Positions 8,770-17,224 are shown, counted from the stretch's first letter. The stretch is 64,000 nt of DNA from Brachybacterium sp036311905 (GCF_036311905.1 NZ_JAZDCH010000017.1:62001-126000), one strand, 5' to 3'. Notes: a model not told the origin generated them from the sequence alone. Program-made: numbers and translations.

Positions 8770-8800
8770 GCCGCCCGGTCCCCCTCGGGGGCCGGGCGGC
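8770..8800. terminator. Bidirectional terminator hairpin
   Basis: GCCGCCCGG (8770-8778) pairs with CCGGGCGGC (8792-8800), and an inner CCCCC/GGGGG pairing closes the loop. It lies between the convergent permease and oxidoreductase genes. There is no T tract, as usual for actinobacterial terminators. Confidence 0.7.
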
Positions 8801-8835
8801 GTCGGTGCGTCGGCGGAGGGTCGCTCAGCGACGGG

Positions 8836-9465
8836 TCACTTGCGCAGCGCGAACCCGCCGGTCCAGCCGGTGATCTCGCGGGCGGCGAGGGTCATCTGCA
8901 GGAAGCCGACGGCCTCCATCTCGCGAGCCCGCTTGAGGGAGCCCGAGTCGATGCCCTGGACGCCACCGGCGGTGACCAGATCGATCAGGGCGGTCTTCGC
9001 GGCCTCGTCATCACCGGCGACCAGCACGACGGCGGGGACGTCGCCGCCCACCCGACCCGCGGCGAGCACGCCGGCGAACAGGGTGTTGAAGGCCTTGACG
9101 ACCTTCGCGCCGGGGAGCTTCGCCTGCAGCTCGGCGGCGGCGGAGGAGTCGGCGGGGACGGTGAGGGAGTCGAAGGTGGCGAAGTCGACCGGGTTGGTGA
9201 CGTCGACGACGACCTTTCCGTCGAGCTGCGCGCCGTAGGTGGCGACGAGCTCGTCGAAGGCGGTGACCGGGACGGCGAGAACCACGATGTCGCCGGTGAT
9301 CGCGTCGCCGACGATGCTGGCGCTGCCGGAGACCTGCGCGGCGAGGGCGGCGGCCTTCTCCTGGTCACGGCCCAGGACCTGGACCTGTGCCCCGCCCTTC
9401 GCGGCGAGGGCGGCGACGGCGGAGCCGACGTTGCCGGATCCGATGACGGTGAGGGTGGTGCTCAT
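8836..9465 (-). CDS. NAD(P)-binding oxidoreductase of the NpdG/F420-dependent NADP reductase-like family
   Basis: The 209-residue protein has a Rossmann fold at the very N-terminus (TLTVIGSGNVGSAVAALAAKGG, G-x-G-x-x-G at 9-14) and the fold of F420H2:NADP oxidoreductase-like proteins: VVLAVPVTAFDELVATYG, KVVVDVTNPVDF and KVVKAFNTLFAGVLAAG. The substrate or redox cofactor is unclear, since many members are annotated only as NAD(P)-binding proteins. It is transcribed divergently from a MarR regulator, with a symmetrical operator-like sequence in the 105-base gap, which suggests direct MarR control. Upstream GGAGAACCCCC gives a reasonable ribosome site for this ATG. Confidence 0.82.
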   Translation of the reverse strand: MSTTLTVIGSGNVGSAVAALAAKGGAQVQVLGRDQEKAAALAAQVSGSASIVGDAITGDIVVLAVPVTAFDELVATYGAQLDGKVVVDVTNPVDFATFDSLTVPADSSAAAELQAKLPGAKVVKAFNTLFAGVLAAGRVGGDVPAVVLVAGDDEAAKTALIDLVTAGGVQGIDSGSLKRAREMEAVGFLQMTLAAREITGWTGGFALRK

Positions 9466-9507
9466 GGGGGTTCTCCTGGAGGGTCGAGGCGGCGGGGCGA
9501 TGATTTC

Positions 9508-9546
9508 GTTGCCCGTTCAACTACATCGTACCCACATAGTTGCCCG
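9508..9546. promoter_or_regulatory. Putative MarR operator between divergent genes
   Basis: CAACTA at 9518-9523 and TAGTTG at 9537-9542 form an inverted repeat with a 13-base spacer, and GTTGCCCG occurs directly repeated at 9508-9515 and 9539-9546. It sits midway between the oxidoreductase start (9465) and the marR-like start (9571), where a regulator could control both. Confidence 0.5.
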
Positions 9547-9570
9547 GGAAACAACCCCTAGGATGGCGGC

Positions 9571-10050
9571 ATGCCCACCGACGATCCCGCCGCCCCCCGG
9601 GTCCCCCGGATGGATCCCGTGCACGCCCGCGCGTGGCGTGCCCTGGTGGCCGTCGGAGAACAGCTCCCCACCCGGCTCGACGCCCAGCTCACGAACGATG
9701 CCGGCATCATCAACGTCGAGTACGCGATCCTCGGCGCCCTCGTCTCCGCCCCCGGCTCGACGCTCCGCATGGGCGCCCTCGCCGAGCGGTCGCTGTTCTC
9801 CACGCCGCGCACATCCAAGGCCGTCACCCGGCTGCAGAAGCGCGGGCTCGTCGAGCGGATCAGCTGCGCCGGCGACGGCCGCGCCATCAACGTCCACCTC
9901 ACCCGCGAAGGGCTGCGCACCTATCTCCGCGCCACGCCCCCGCACATCGAGCTCGCGCGCGACACGATCCTCGGGGAGCTCACGGACGAGGAGCTGACCA
10001 CCCTCGCCGATCTCCTCGACCGGGTGATCCCCCGGCTCGGCACCGACTGA
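9571..10050 (+). CDS. MarR-family transcriptional regulator
   Basis: A 159-residue winged-helix regulator. It starts with a Pro-rich tail and a dimerisation helix (HARAWRALVAVGEQLPTRLDAQL), then the HTH MGALAERSLFSTPRTSKAVTRLQKRGLVERISCAGDGRAINVHLTREG, where the R-x-x-x-D-x-R wing is represented by CAGDGRAINV. Two C-terminal helices (DEELTTLADLLDRVIPRL) complete the dimer interface. The gene is divergent from the NAD(P)-binding oxidoreductase, with an inverted repeat between them, and precedes the phosphotransferase by only 9 bases. Its likely role is local control of the oxidoreductase in response to a small aromatic or reactive compound. Confidence 0.87.
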   Translation: MPTDDPAAPRVPRMDPVHARAWRALVAVGEQLPTRLDAQLTNDAGIINVEYAILGALVSAPGSTLRMGALAERSLFSTPRTSKAVTRLQKRGLVERISCAGDGRAINVHLTREGLRTYLRATPPHIELARDTILGELTDEELTTLADLLDRVIPRLGTD

Positions 10051-10059
10051 GAGACCGCG

Positions 10060-10968
10060 ATGACCGAGCCGATGCACCCCGACCAGCTCGAGCTCTCCCC
10101 GGAGCTCGCCGCCCAGCTCGTCACGCAGCTGCTCCCCGGCACCGACCCCGCGACCATCCGCCTCCTGCCGAGCTCGGCGACGACGAGCACGGTGGTGCGG
10201 ATCGGCGAGGACCTCGCCGCCCGCTTCCCGCTCCAGCCGACGGACCCGGACGCCGCCCGGTCGGCCCTCGCCTCCGAGCTCGAGGCGATGGGCGAGTTCG
10301 CGGCCGTCTCCCCGCTGCCCGCCCCGGAGCCGGTCGCGCTCGCGGAGCCGTCCGCCGCCTTCCCGATGCCCTGGTCGGTGCAGACCTGGATCCCGGGCGA
10401 GGTCGCAGACCCGCTGGCGATCGCGGGCTCAGATGCCGCGGCCGACGACCTCGCCGCCCTGCTCCTCGCGCTGCGGGCCGCCCCCACCCGGGGCCGACGC
10501 TTCCGGGGTCCCGGCCGCGGCGGCGAGCTCACGGCCCACGAGGACTGGGTGCGGGAGTGCCTGGAGCGCTCCCGCGACCTGCTGCCCGTCGGCCCCCTCG
10601 CCGACCGCTGGGAACGCTGGCGCGGACTCCCCCGACGCGCCCTGGACGTGATGAGCCACCGCGACCTCATCCCCGCGAACCTGCTGACCGCGGAAGGTCG
10701 CGTCGTCGGCGTGCTCGATGCCGGCGGGTACGGGCCCGCCGATCCGGCGCTCGACCTCGTCGGCGCCTGGCACCTGCTGGACGCGGCGCGGCGCGAGCAG
10801 CTGCGGAAGCGTCTGGGCTGTTCCGACCTCGAGTGGGAGCGCGGGGCGGCCTGGGCGTTCGTGCAGGCCATCGGCCTGGTCTGGTACTACGAGCGGACGA
10901 ACTGGACGATGGCCGAGCTCGGCCGCTCGACGCTCGCGCGGCTGCTGGAGGACCCCGCGGTCGGCTGA
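10060..10968 (+). CDS. Aminoglycoside/choline-kinase-like phosphotransferase (APH family)
   Basis: The 302-residue protein has a kinase-like APH fold: an N-lobe with STVVRIGEDLAARFP, the hinge MPWSVQTWIPGE, the catalytic loop MSHRDLIPANLL (H-x-D-x-x-x-x-N) at about residues 197-208, and the metal-binding GVLDAGGYGPADPALDLVGAW (Asp in place of the DFG-like Asp). The family phosphorylates diverse hydroxyl compounds, and resistance activity cannot be assumed. It follows marR by 9 bases. Just after its stop, another frame reads DRWPHGEAWLAELRTRFEG to a stop at 11026, which looks like a lost C-terminus, so a frameshift near 10950-10970 is possible. Confidence 0.8.
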   Translation: MTEPMHPDQLELSPELAAQLVTQLLPGTDPATIRLLPSSATTSTVVRIGEDLAARFPLQPTDPDAARSALASELEAMGEFAAVSPLPAPEPVALAEPSAAFPMPWSVQTWIPGEVADPLAIAGSDAAADDLAALLLALRAAPTRGRRFRGPGRGGELTAHEDWVRECLERSRDLLPVGPLADRWERWRGLPRRALDVMSHRDLIPANLLTAEGRVVGVLDAGGYGPADPALDLVGAWHLLDAARREQLRKRLGCSDLEWERGAAWAFVQAIGLVWYYERTNWTMAELGRSTLARLLEDPAVG

Positions 10969-11038
10969 TCGCTGGCCCCACGGCGAGGCGTGGCTCGCCG
11001 AGCTCCGAACGCGCTTCGAGGGCTGAGCGGCCGCGGGC

Positions 11039-13192
11039 TCAGCGTCGGGCGGCGACCGCCCCGGGGCGCAGGTCCAGGCGGCGCAGCAACTGCGCGTTCA
11101 GCGCCACCACCACGGTCGAGGCGCTCATCAGCAGTGCGCCGACGCTCATGGGCATGACGAACCCGATCGGGGCGAGCACCCCGGCCGCGAGCGGGACGGA
11201 GATCAGGTTGTACCCGGCGGCCCACCAGAGGTTCTGTCGCATCTTCCGGTACGCGGCGCGGGACAGCTCGATCACCGACAGCACCGAGCGCGGGTCCGAG
11301 GAGGCGAGCACGACCCCGGCGGAGCCGATCGCGACGTCGGTGCCGGCGCCGACCGCGAGGCCGACGTCGGCCTGCGCGAGGGCGGGCGCGTCGTTCACGC
11401 CGTCGCCGACCATCGCGACCCGTCGGCCCTCGCGCTGCAGCGCCGCGACGCGCGCGGACTTGTCCTCGGGCCGCACCCCGGCGTAGATCCGGTCGATGCC
11501 GAGCTCGGCGCCGACCTGCTCGGCGACGTTCTGCGCGTCCCCGGTGATCATGACGACCTGGAGATCGCGGGCGTGGAGGGCGGCGATCGCCTCGCGGGAC
11601 TCCTCGCGCACGGCGTCGGCGAGCCGCAGGGCGCCGACGGACTCGCCGCCCCGCAGCACGTGCAGCACGATCGCGCCCTCTTCCCGCCAGGCCGGGGCCT
11701 GCTCGAGCTCGGCGGCGCCGGCTTCCTCGAGCAGGCGCGGCCCGCCGACGCGGATCTCTTGCCCGTCCACCTGCGCGCTCACGCCGAGCGCGGGGGTGGA
11801 GGTGACCTCGGAGGCGGCGGGGACGGCGATCCCGTCGGCCGCGGCGCGGTCGCGGATCGCGCCGGCGAGGGGGTGCTCGCTCTCGGACTCGGCCGCGGCG
11901 GCCAGGCCCAGGAGGGTCTGCTCGTCGAGCTCGCTGCCGGGGGCGACGGCGATCGCGGAGAGCTCGGGCTCGCCGCGGGTGAGGGTGCCGGTCTTGTCGA
12001 ACAGGACGGTGTCGACCGTGCGCATGCCCTCGAGGGCGAGGCGGTCGGTGACGAGCACGCCCGCGCGGGCCGCGCGCTCGGTCGCGAGCGAGACGACCAG
12101 CGGGATCGCGAGCCCCAGGGCATGGGGGCAGGCGATGACCAGGACGGTGACGGTGCGGATCACGGCCTCGTCGGGCATGCCCAGCAGCGTCCAGGCGAGC
12201 GCGGTGAGCACGGCGGCGCCGAGCGCGAACCAGAACAGCCAGGCGGCGGCGCGGTCCGCGATGCGCTGGGCGCGGGAGGAGGAGGACTGGGCGTCGGCGA
12301 CGAGGCGCCGGATGCCGGCGAGCGCCGTACCCTCCCCCGTCGCGGTGACCTCGAGGCGCAGGCTCGAGTCGGTCGCGACGGTGCCGGCCACCACGCGGTC
12401 CCCGAGGGCGCGCACGACCGGCCGGGACTCGCCCGTGATCATCGACTCGTCGACCTCGGCGCGGCCCTCGACGACGGTGCCGTCGGCCGGGACGGACGCG
12501 CCGGGGCGCACCAGCACGAGATCGCCCTCGCGGAGGTCGGAGGGGGCGACGGTGACGATCTCGTCCCCGTCGATCCGCTCGGCCGCATCGGGCAGGAGCG
12601 CGGCGAGGGAGTCCAGCGCCGAGGACGTCTGCGCGAGGGAGCGCATCTCGATCCAGTGCCCGAGCAGCATGATCACGATCAGCAGCGCGAGCTCCCACCA
12701 GAACTCGAGCTCGTGGTGGAGCAGGCCCAGGGTTGCGCCCCAGGAGGACAGGAACGCGACGGTGATGCCGAGGCTGATCAGCAGCATCATCCCCGGGGTG
12801 CGGGAGCGGAGCTCGGAGAGCCCGCCGGTGAGGAACGGCTTCCCGCCCCACGCGTACATGACGGTGCCGAGGATCGGTGCGATCCAGCCGAGGCCCGGCA
12901 CGTCCGGGATCGTGTAGCCGATCAGGTGCGCGAACATCGGCGAGAGGCCGACGACGGGGACCGCGAAGACCAGCATGATCCAGAACAGCCGACGGAACTG
13001 CGCGACGTGGTCGCCGTGCCCGCCATGCCCGCCATGCCCGGCGTGGCCGCCGTGTCCACCGTGCATGTCGTGGCCGCCGGGCTCGTGCTGGTGGTGGTCG
13101 TGGCTCGCCGCGTGATCGCCGTGCGGATCGCGGCCGTGGTGCGATTCGTGGCCGTCGTGACCGGCCCCTCCGTGCGCATGCGTCGTCTCCAT
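11039..13192 (-). CDS. copB: CopB-type P1B-3 copper-exporting ATPase
   Basis: A 717-residue heavy-metal P-type ATPase. The first 62 residues contain 20 histidines, the metal-rich tail of the CopB class. The transmembrane metal site is CPH at 355-357 (VIACPHALG), which distinguishes P1B-3 from the CPC class. Catalytic motifs are TGES at 253-256, DKTGT at 399-403 (phosphorylated Asp399), the SEHPL nucleotide-site motif and MVGDGVNDAPAL in the hinge. Family knowledge assigns export of Cu(II) or Cu(I). A perfect CsoR-like palindrome lies 12 bases upstream of the start, so copper induction is likely. No csoR gene is in the window. A CueP lipoprotein gene lies 1.9 kb away. Confidence 0.92.
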   Translation of the reverse strand: METTHAHGGAGHDGHESHHGRDPHGDHAASHDHHQHEPGGHDMHGGHGGHAGHGGHGGHGDHVAQFRRLFWIMLVFAVPVVGLSPMFAHLIGYTIPDVPGLGWIAPILGTVMYAWGGKPFLTGGLSELRSRTPGMMLLISLGITVAFLSSWGATLGLLHHELEFWWELALLIVIMLLGHWIEMRSLAQTSSALDSLAALLPDAAERIDGDEIVTVAPSDLREGDLVLVRPGASVPADGTVVEGRAEVDESMITGESRPVVRALGDRVVAGTVATDSSLRLEVTATGEGTALAGIRRLVADAQSSSSRAQRIADRAAAWLFWFALGAAVLTALAWTLLGMPDEAVIRTVTVLVIACPHALGLAIPLVVSLATERAARAGVLVTDRLALEGMRTVDTVLFDKTGTLTRGEPELSAIAVAPGSELDEQTLLGLAAAAESESEHPLAGAIRDRAAADGIAVPAASEVTSTPALGVSAQVDGQEIRVGGPRLLEEAGAAELEQAPAWREEGAIVLHVLRGGESVGALRLADAVREESREAIAALHARDLQVVMITGDAQNVAEQVGAELGIDRIYAGVRPEDKSARVAALQREGRRVAMVGDGVNDAPALAQADVGLAVGAGTDVAIGSAGVVLASSDPRSVLSVIELSRAAYRKMRQNLWWAAGYNLISVPLAAGVLAPIGFVMPMSVGALLMSASTVVVALNAQLLRRLDLRPGAVAARR

Positions 13193-13203
13193 GCGACGAG
13201 TCT

Positions 13204-13220
13204 ATACCCCTAGGGGGTAT
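13204..13220. promoter_or_regulatory. CsoR-type copper operator
   Basis: ATACCCC-TAG-GGGGTAT is a perfect inverted repeat of the type bound by CsoR/RcnR-family copper repressors (TACCCC...GGGGTA). It lies 12-28 bases upstream of the copB start, placing it over the promoter or transcription start. Confidence 0.75.
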
Positions 13221-13284
13221 TAATCCAGGGGTCCGAACCTTTCTGTCCCGGCCCCCGCACCAGGCTCCGCAGCTCCCGCCCTGC

Positions 13285-14109
13285 TCAGCCCGCGACCTCC
13301 GTCACCAGGGTGCTGAGCTGTTCGAGCCGGCCCCACTCGTCGTCGTCCGCCCCGGCGTAGACCAGCGAGAGCCGCCCGGCGTAGCCCGCCTCCTGGAGGA
13401 CGCTCAGAGAGCGCGTGAAGTCCTCGGCGTCGAGCGACCCGTCGGCGTTCTCCCGCGCCTTGACCTGCGAGCATTCCGCGATGCCGGCGACCTGGGCGAT
13501 CTGCTCGTACTTGTCGGCGCCGGTCCAGTTGCCGGTGTCGACGAGCAGTCCCACCTCGCCCTCGCACAGCTCGAGCAGGCGGCGGGTGGTGGCCGCGTCG
13601 ATCAGCAGCGCCTTCCAGTTCTCGGTGACGATGCGGAGGTCGGGATGCTCGGCGGCGAGAGCGCGCAGCCCGCTCGCGCTCCGGACGAGGACCTCCTCGC
13701 TCGGCGCCCGGTCCCCCGCGGGCACGCGGACCCGGGAGATGCGGAGCTGTTCGGCGACGTCGAGCCACCCGGAGAGCCAGCGCTGATGCTCGGCGCCGTG
13801 CTCGGGGTGGGTCATGTCCCCGTCGTCGACGAGGAGGACCTCGAGATCCACACCCGCCTCGTCGAAGGCGGCGCGGAGCTCGGCCAGGTAGGGCGACTCG
13901 GTAGTGGGGAGGTAGAAGTGGCACAGCTGGGCGCTGGCGAACCCGTGCGCGGCGAGCTGCGCGGGGAGTTCGAGCAGGGGCAGTCCCGTCGTGGAGCGGT
14001 TCTCGGGCATCCCGCCCGAGGGCATGCTCCCGGGGGCGACGAACCGGCCCAGGGTGCGGAACAGGGACCAGGTGTGCAGGGCCTTCGTGGGGTCGAGGGC
14101 AGTGGTCAT
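13285..14109 (-). CDS. Sugar phosphate isomerase/epimerase-like TIM-barrel protein
   Basis: The 274-residue protein belongs to the AP endonuclease 2/xylose isomerase-like TIM-barrel superfamily: LAAHGFASAQLCHFYLPTTES, VDLEVLLVDDGD, LRIVTENWKALLID (metal-ligand Glu in TEN), EVGLLVDTGNWTGADKYEQIAQVAG (Asp) and CSQVKARENADGSLDAEDF (the usual H-x-K-D region read as Q-x-K). These proteins isomerise or epimerise sugars, inositols or keto sugars with a divalent metal. Replacement of the usual histidine near Lys suggests altered chemistry or loss of one ligand. No carbohydrate pathway genes flank it, so the substrate cannot be named. The ATG at 14109 begins the conserved KALHTWSLFRTLGRF region. Confidence 0.75.
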   Translation of the reverse strand: MTTALDPTKALHTWSLFRTLGRFVAPGSMPSGGMPENRSTTGLPLLELPAQLAAHGFASAQLCHFYLPTTESPYLAELRAAFDEAGVDLEVLLVDDGDMTHPEHGAEHQRWLSGWLDVAEQLRISRVRVPAGDRAPSEEVLVRSASGLRALAAEHPDLRIVTENWKALLIDAATTRRLLELCEGEVGLLVDTGNWTGADKYEQIAQVAGIAECSQVKARENADGSLDAEDFTRSLSVLQEAGYAGRLSLVYAGADDDEWGRLEQLSTLVTEVAG

Positions 14110-14284
14110 GGGGCGTCTCCCGGACGTCAGGGCGACGGCCGCGGCGGCCCGTCGCACGTGTGTACGACGGTACACGCGACAGTGCGCCGCGTCACTCGCC
14201 GCCCGACGGTGCAGAGGTGGTGAAGGCCCTGGCGGATGCGCGGCAGTTCCTGCAGGGTGAGCCCTCGAGGGGAAGGAGCGCCCC

Positions 14285-14923
14285 ATGCGCCCGAGACGGA
14301 GTCGTCGACTGGACCTGCAGGATCTCCCGCGCGCGCTGGCGGCGGCGCTCGAGGGGGCGCTGCGCGGCGAGGAGGTGCTGCTCGCGCGCGGCGCCGTGGT
14401 GCTGGGAACCCTTTCCATCGCGCCCGTGCGGCATGTCGGCGGCGCGCTGGAAGGTGCCCTGATCAACCCGGACCGCGCGGAGCCGGAGCCTGCTCCGATC
14501 CCCTCGGGAGCCCTCGTGGTCGCGACCGCCATGGAGCTCTCCGCCGGGGCGCGGAGCCGCCTCGCCGAGGAGTTCGGGGAGGGCTTCGTGGTGCTCGACC
14601 TGCACGAGGCGCCGCCGACGGCCGACGTGCTGCTGGTCCCGCCGATCAGCCCACAGCTGCTCGCGGCGTTGAAATCCCAATTCCCCCGCGCCCGGATGCT
14701 GATCGCCGAGATCGAGGACGAGGACCTCGGGGTGCACTACGCCGGTCCGGTCACCCGGATGCTGGAGGCGGGTGCCGCGGGCTACCTGCCCGCCGGTCCG
14801 CTTCCGGACGTCGCCCGTTCGGTGCGGGAGCACCTGGACCGGCAGACCGCTCCGGCGCTCGGCCCCGGGGGGACGGGGCGCGGTGATCGCCCGGGCGGCG
14901 CGCTCCCCCCGGCCTCCCGCTGA
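14285..14923 (+). CDS. Hypothetical protein with flavodoxin-like alternating fold
   Basis: I do not recognise this 212-residue protein. It is preceded by a good ribosome site (GGGGAAGGAG). Residues 75-190 alternate short hydrophobic strands and helices (ALVVATAMEL, GFVVLDLH, DVLLVPPISPQLLAAL, ARMLIAEIEDEDLG, RMLEAGAAGYLPAGPLPDVARSV), similar in style to response-regulator receiver or flavodoxin-like folds. The last stretch resembles the GAAGYLPK end of receiver domains, but no phospho-acceptor pocket is evident. There is no signal peptide or membrane segment. It lies upstream of cueP with a 157-base gap and may be transcribed separately. Confidence 0.6.
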   Translation: MRPRRSRRLDLQDLPRALAAALEGALRGEEVLLARGAVVLGTLSIAPVRHVGGALEGALINPDRAEPEPAPIPSGALVVATAMELSAGARSRLAEEFGEGFVVLDLHEAPPTADVLLVPPISPQLLAALKSQFPRARMLIAEIEDEDLGVHYAGPVTRMLEAGAAGYLPAGPLPDVARSVREHLDRQTAPALGPGGTGRGDRPGGALPPASR

Positions 14924-15080
14924 GCCCGACGCCGCGGCACCCGATGCGCACGTCCCGGCGTCGCGGGAGGCGCCGCCCCGCACGCGGACTCCCCGCCGCG
15001 GGGCCGATGGTCCCGTGCACGGGGATACCGGTGAGGGGTACGGTGGGCGCGGTCTCGTCGTCCCCCCGGAGGAAAACCCC

Positions 15081-15677
15081 ATGCCGCTGATCCTGCCGCG
15101 CCGCGCCCTGCTCGTCACCACGAGCCTGACCGCACTCGCCCTGGCAGGCTGCTCCTCCCCGTCGACGGTCGGCACCGAGCCGACCGACGACGCCGCCTCG
15201 GCCCTCCTCGCCCGCCACGATCTGCCGACCACCGACGCCCGCGCCGTGATCGATGCGCTCGAAGCGCTGCCGCTCGAGGAGAAGCCCTCGGGGCTGCTCG
15301 CCTCCATCGGCACCGAGGAGCTGACCCTGGCCGAGGAGGACGGTCGCGAGGCCACGCTGCCGCTCCCTGCCGAGCAGGTGTATCTCGCCGTCGCGCCCTA
15401 CGTGGAGTCCACCCATGAGTGCTTCCTGCACTCCCTGACCACCTGCACCGGCGAGCTCGCGGGGCAGGAGGTGCAGGTGCGGGTCTCCGACGGCGGCGCC
15501 CGGCCGCTGATCGACGAGGCGCGGACCACCGCCGCGAACGGCTTCCTCGGCCTATGGCTGCCCCGCGACCGGACCCTCACCCTCACTCTCGGCACCGAGG
15601 CCGGGGAGGTCTCGGCCACCCATCGCACCCTCGCCTCCGCCGCGACCTGCCTGACCACGATGCAGCTGCCCGGCTGA
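15081..15677 (+). CDS. cueP: CueP-family copper-binding lipoprotein
   Basis: A 198-residue predicted lipoprotein: Arg-Arg N-terminus, hydrophobic core and lipobox LALAGC with the lipidated Cys24. The mature part matches CueP, a copper-storage and chaperone protein first known from Salmonella periplasm. Cys114, Cys122 (HECFLHSLTTC) and Cys190 (AATCLTTMQL) are spaced 8 and 68 residues apart, exactly as Cys96, Cys104 and Cys172 in Salmonella CueP. It is expected to hold copper on the outer face of the membrane and is a natural partner of the CopB ATPase at 11-13 kb. The start ATG has a strong GGAGGAAAACCCC ribosome site. Confidence 0.85.
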   Translation: MPLILPRRALLVTTSLTALALAGCSSPSTVGTEPTDDAASALLARHDLPTTDARAVIDALEALPLEEKPSGLLASIGTEELTLAEEDGREATLPLPAEQVYLAVAPYVESTHECFLHSLTTCTGELAGQEVQVRVSDGGARPLIDEARTTAANGFLGLWLPRDRTLTLTLGTEAGEVSATHRTLASAATCLTTMQLPG

Positions 15678-15844
15678 TCGACCACGCGGGAGCGGGCCCG
15701 GCCGCCGTGCCGCTCGACGCCCGTCGGCCCCGTGGTCTCCCGCCGTGGAAACCCCTGGCCACCACGTGGGAACGGGCGTAGTCTCCGCCGCGGCGGACCC
15801 CGCTCGCGATGCCGCGACGCCGCCTCCCCCGAGGAGTGATCAGG

Positions 15845-16807
15845 ATGCAGTACGCCCAGCTCGGCCGCACCGGCGCCACCGTCTCCCGTCTGGTGCTCGG
15901 CACGATGAACTTCGGCCCGCACACCACGGAGGAGGACTCCTTCTCGATCATGGACCGCGCCGTCGACGAGGGCGTGACCTTCTTCGACACCGCCAACGTC
16001 TACGGTGGTAAGGAGCATCGGGGGCACACCGAGGAGATCGTCGGCCGCTGGCTCGCCCGCTCCGGGCGCCGCGACGAGATCGTGCTCGCCACCAAGGTGT
16101 ACGGCGAGATGGGGCCGGGGAAGAACGACCGCGGCCTGTCGGCGCTGAACATCCGCCGTGCGGTGGACGCGTCCCTGCGCCGCCTGCAGACGGACCACAT
16201 CGACCTCTACCAGATGCACCACGTGGACCGCTCGACCCCGTGGGAGGAGATCTGGCAGGCGATGGACCTGCTGGTCGCGCAGGGGAAGATCAGCTACGTC
16301 GGCTCCTCGAACTTCGCCGGCTGGCACCTCGCCCAGGCGAACGAGGCCGCCGCCCGCCGCGGATCCCTGGGCCTGGTCTCCGAGCAGTCCCTGTACAACC
16401 TGCTGTCGCGATCCATCGAGCTCGAGGTGCTGCCCGCCGCGCAGCACTACGGCCTCGGCGTGATCCCCTGGTCGCCGCTCGCGGGCGGCAAGCTCGGCGG
16501 TCGCCGCCCCGACGGGGTGCGTCGCAAGGACGCCGACCGCCGCCACGACGCCGCGGACCTCACCGAGCAGCTCGAGCGCTGGGAGACCTTCTGCGCGGAC
16601 CGCGATCTCGCCCCCGGCCAGGTCGCCCTCGCCTGGCTGCTGCACCAGCCGGGCGTGCTCGGCCCGATCATCGGCCCCCGCACGATGGAGCAGCTCGACT
16701 CCGCGATCGGCGCCTTCGACATCGCGCTGACCGACGAGGACCTCGCCGCGCTCGACGAGATCTTTCCCGGCCCCGGCGGTCCCGCCCCGGAGGCCTACGC
16801 CTGGTGA
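15845..16807 (+). CDS. Aldo/keto reductase
   Basis: A 320-residue NADPH-dependent aldo/keto reductase of the (beta/alpha)8 type. The catalytic tetrad is visible as Asp48 and Tyr53 (FFDTANVYG), Lys84 (LATKVYG) and His125 (YQMHHVD). The cofactor-binding end is present in GSSNFAGWHLAQ, GVIPWSPLAGGKLGG and IIGPRTMEQLDSAIGA. The closest general class is the YajO/Tas/potassium-channel beta-subunit-like AKRs. The substrate is unknown; these enzymes reduce aldehydes and ketones. The start ATG is preceded by CCCGAGGAGTGATCAGG. It is convergent with the frameshifted glyoxalase gene 7 bases downstream. Confidence 0.88.
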   Translation: MQYAQLGRTGATVSRLVLGTMNFGPHTTEEDSFSIMDRAVDEGVTFFDTANVYGGKEHRGHTEEIVGRWLARSGRRDEIVLATKVYGEMGPGKNDRGLSALNIRRAVDASLRRLQTDHIDLYQMHHVDRSTPWEEIWQAMDLLVAQGKISYVGSSNFAGWHLAQANEAAARRGSLGLVSEQSLYNLLSRSIELEVLPAAQHYGLGVIPWSPLAGGKLGGRRPDGVRRKDADRRHDAADLTEQLERWETFCADRDLAPGQVALAWLLHQPGVLGPIIGPRTMEQLDSAIGAFDIALTDEDLAALDEIFPGPGGPAPEAYAW

Positions 16808-16814
16808 CCCGGGC

Positions 16815-17224
16815 TCAGCCGACCAGCAGGCAGAACGGGTGCCCCTCGGGGTCGCCCATCACGTAGAGCGGCTCGTCGGCGTCGGTCGTGCGGTCCAGCA
16901 GCAGACGTGCGCCGAGCTCCTCCGCGCGCCCCCGATGCCGCTCCAGCTCAGCGGCGTCGGAGACGCGGAAGTCCAGGTGCAGCTGCATGGGCACGTCCTC
17001 GCGGGGCCAGGTCGAGGGGCGCAGGTCGCGCTTGCCCTGGATCGCCAGGACCCGTCGCTCGCCCGCGTCCAGGAGCACGAGCCAGTCGGCGTCGTCGACC
17101 GCGGGCGGGGCCGGGGCTCATCGCCCGGCCGGTAGTGCAGGCCCAGCAGCTCGCGGTAGAACTCCGCGAGAGCCCGCGGATCCCGGGCGTCGATCGCGGT
17201 GTGCAGCAGTTCGGGAAACGTCAT
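16815..17224 (-). pseudogene. Glyoxalase/VOC-domain protein broken by a one-base frameshift
   Basis: The N-terminal part (TFPELLHTAIDARDPRALAE then FYRELLGLHYRPGDEP) is in the frame starting at 17224. The C-terminal part (AVDDADWLVLLDAGERRVLA, QLHLDFRVSDAAELERH, PLYVMGDPEGHPFCLLV) is in the frame ending at 16815. Together they form a complete VOC-superfamily protein of about 136 residues. The break is at a GGGG run at 17113-17116 on the plus strand; one extra G would restore the frame. This is either a real loss-of-function mutation or a homopolymer sequencing error. Intact members are small metal-dependent or binding proteins of the glyoxalase/bleomycin-resistance fold. Confidence 0.8.

Noticed and set aside
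13204..13220. Reading the copB palindrome as a terminator
   Set aside because: The sequence is a short ATACCCC/GGGGTAT repeat right before a start codon, matching copper-repressor operators rather than a terminator.
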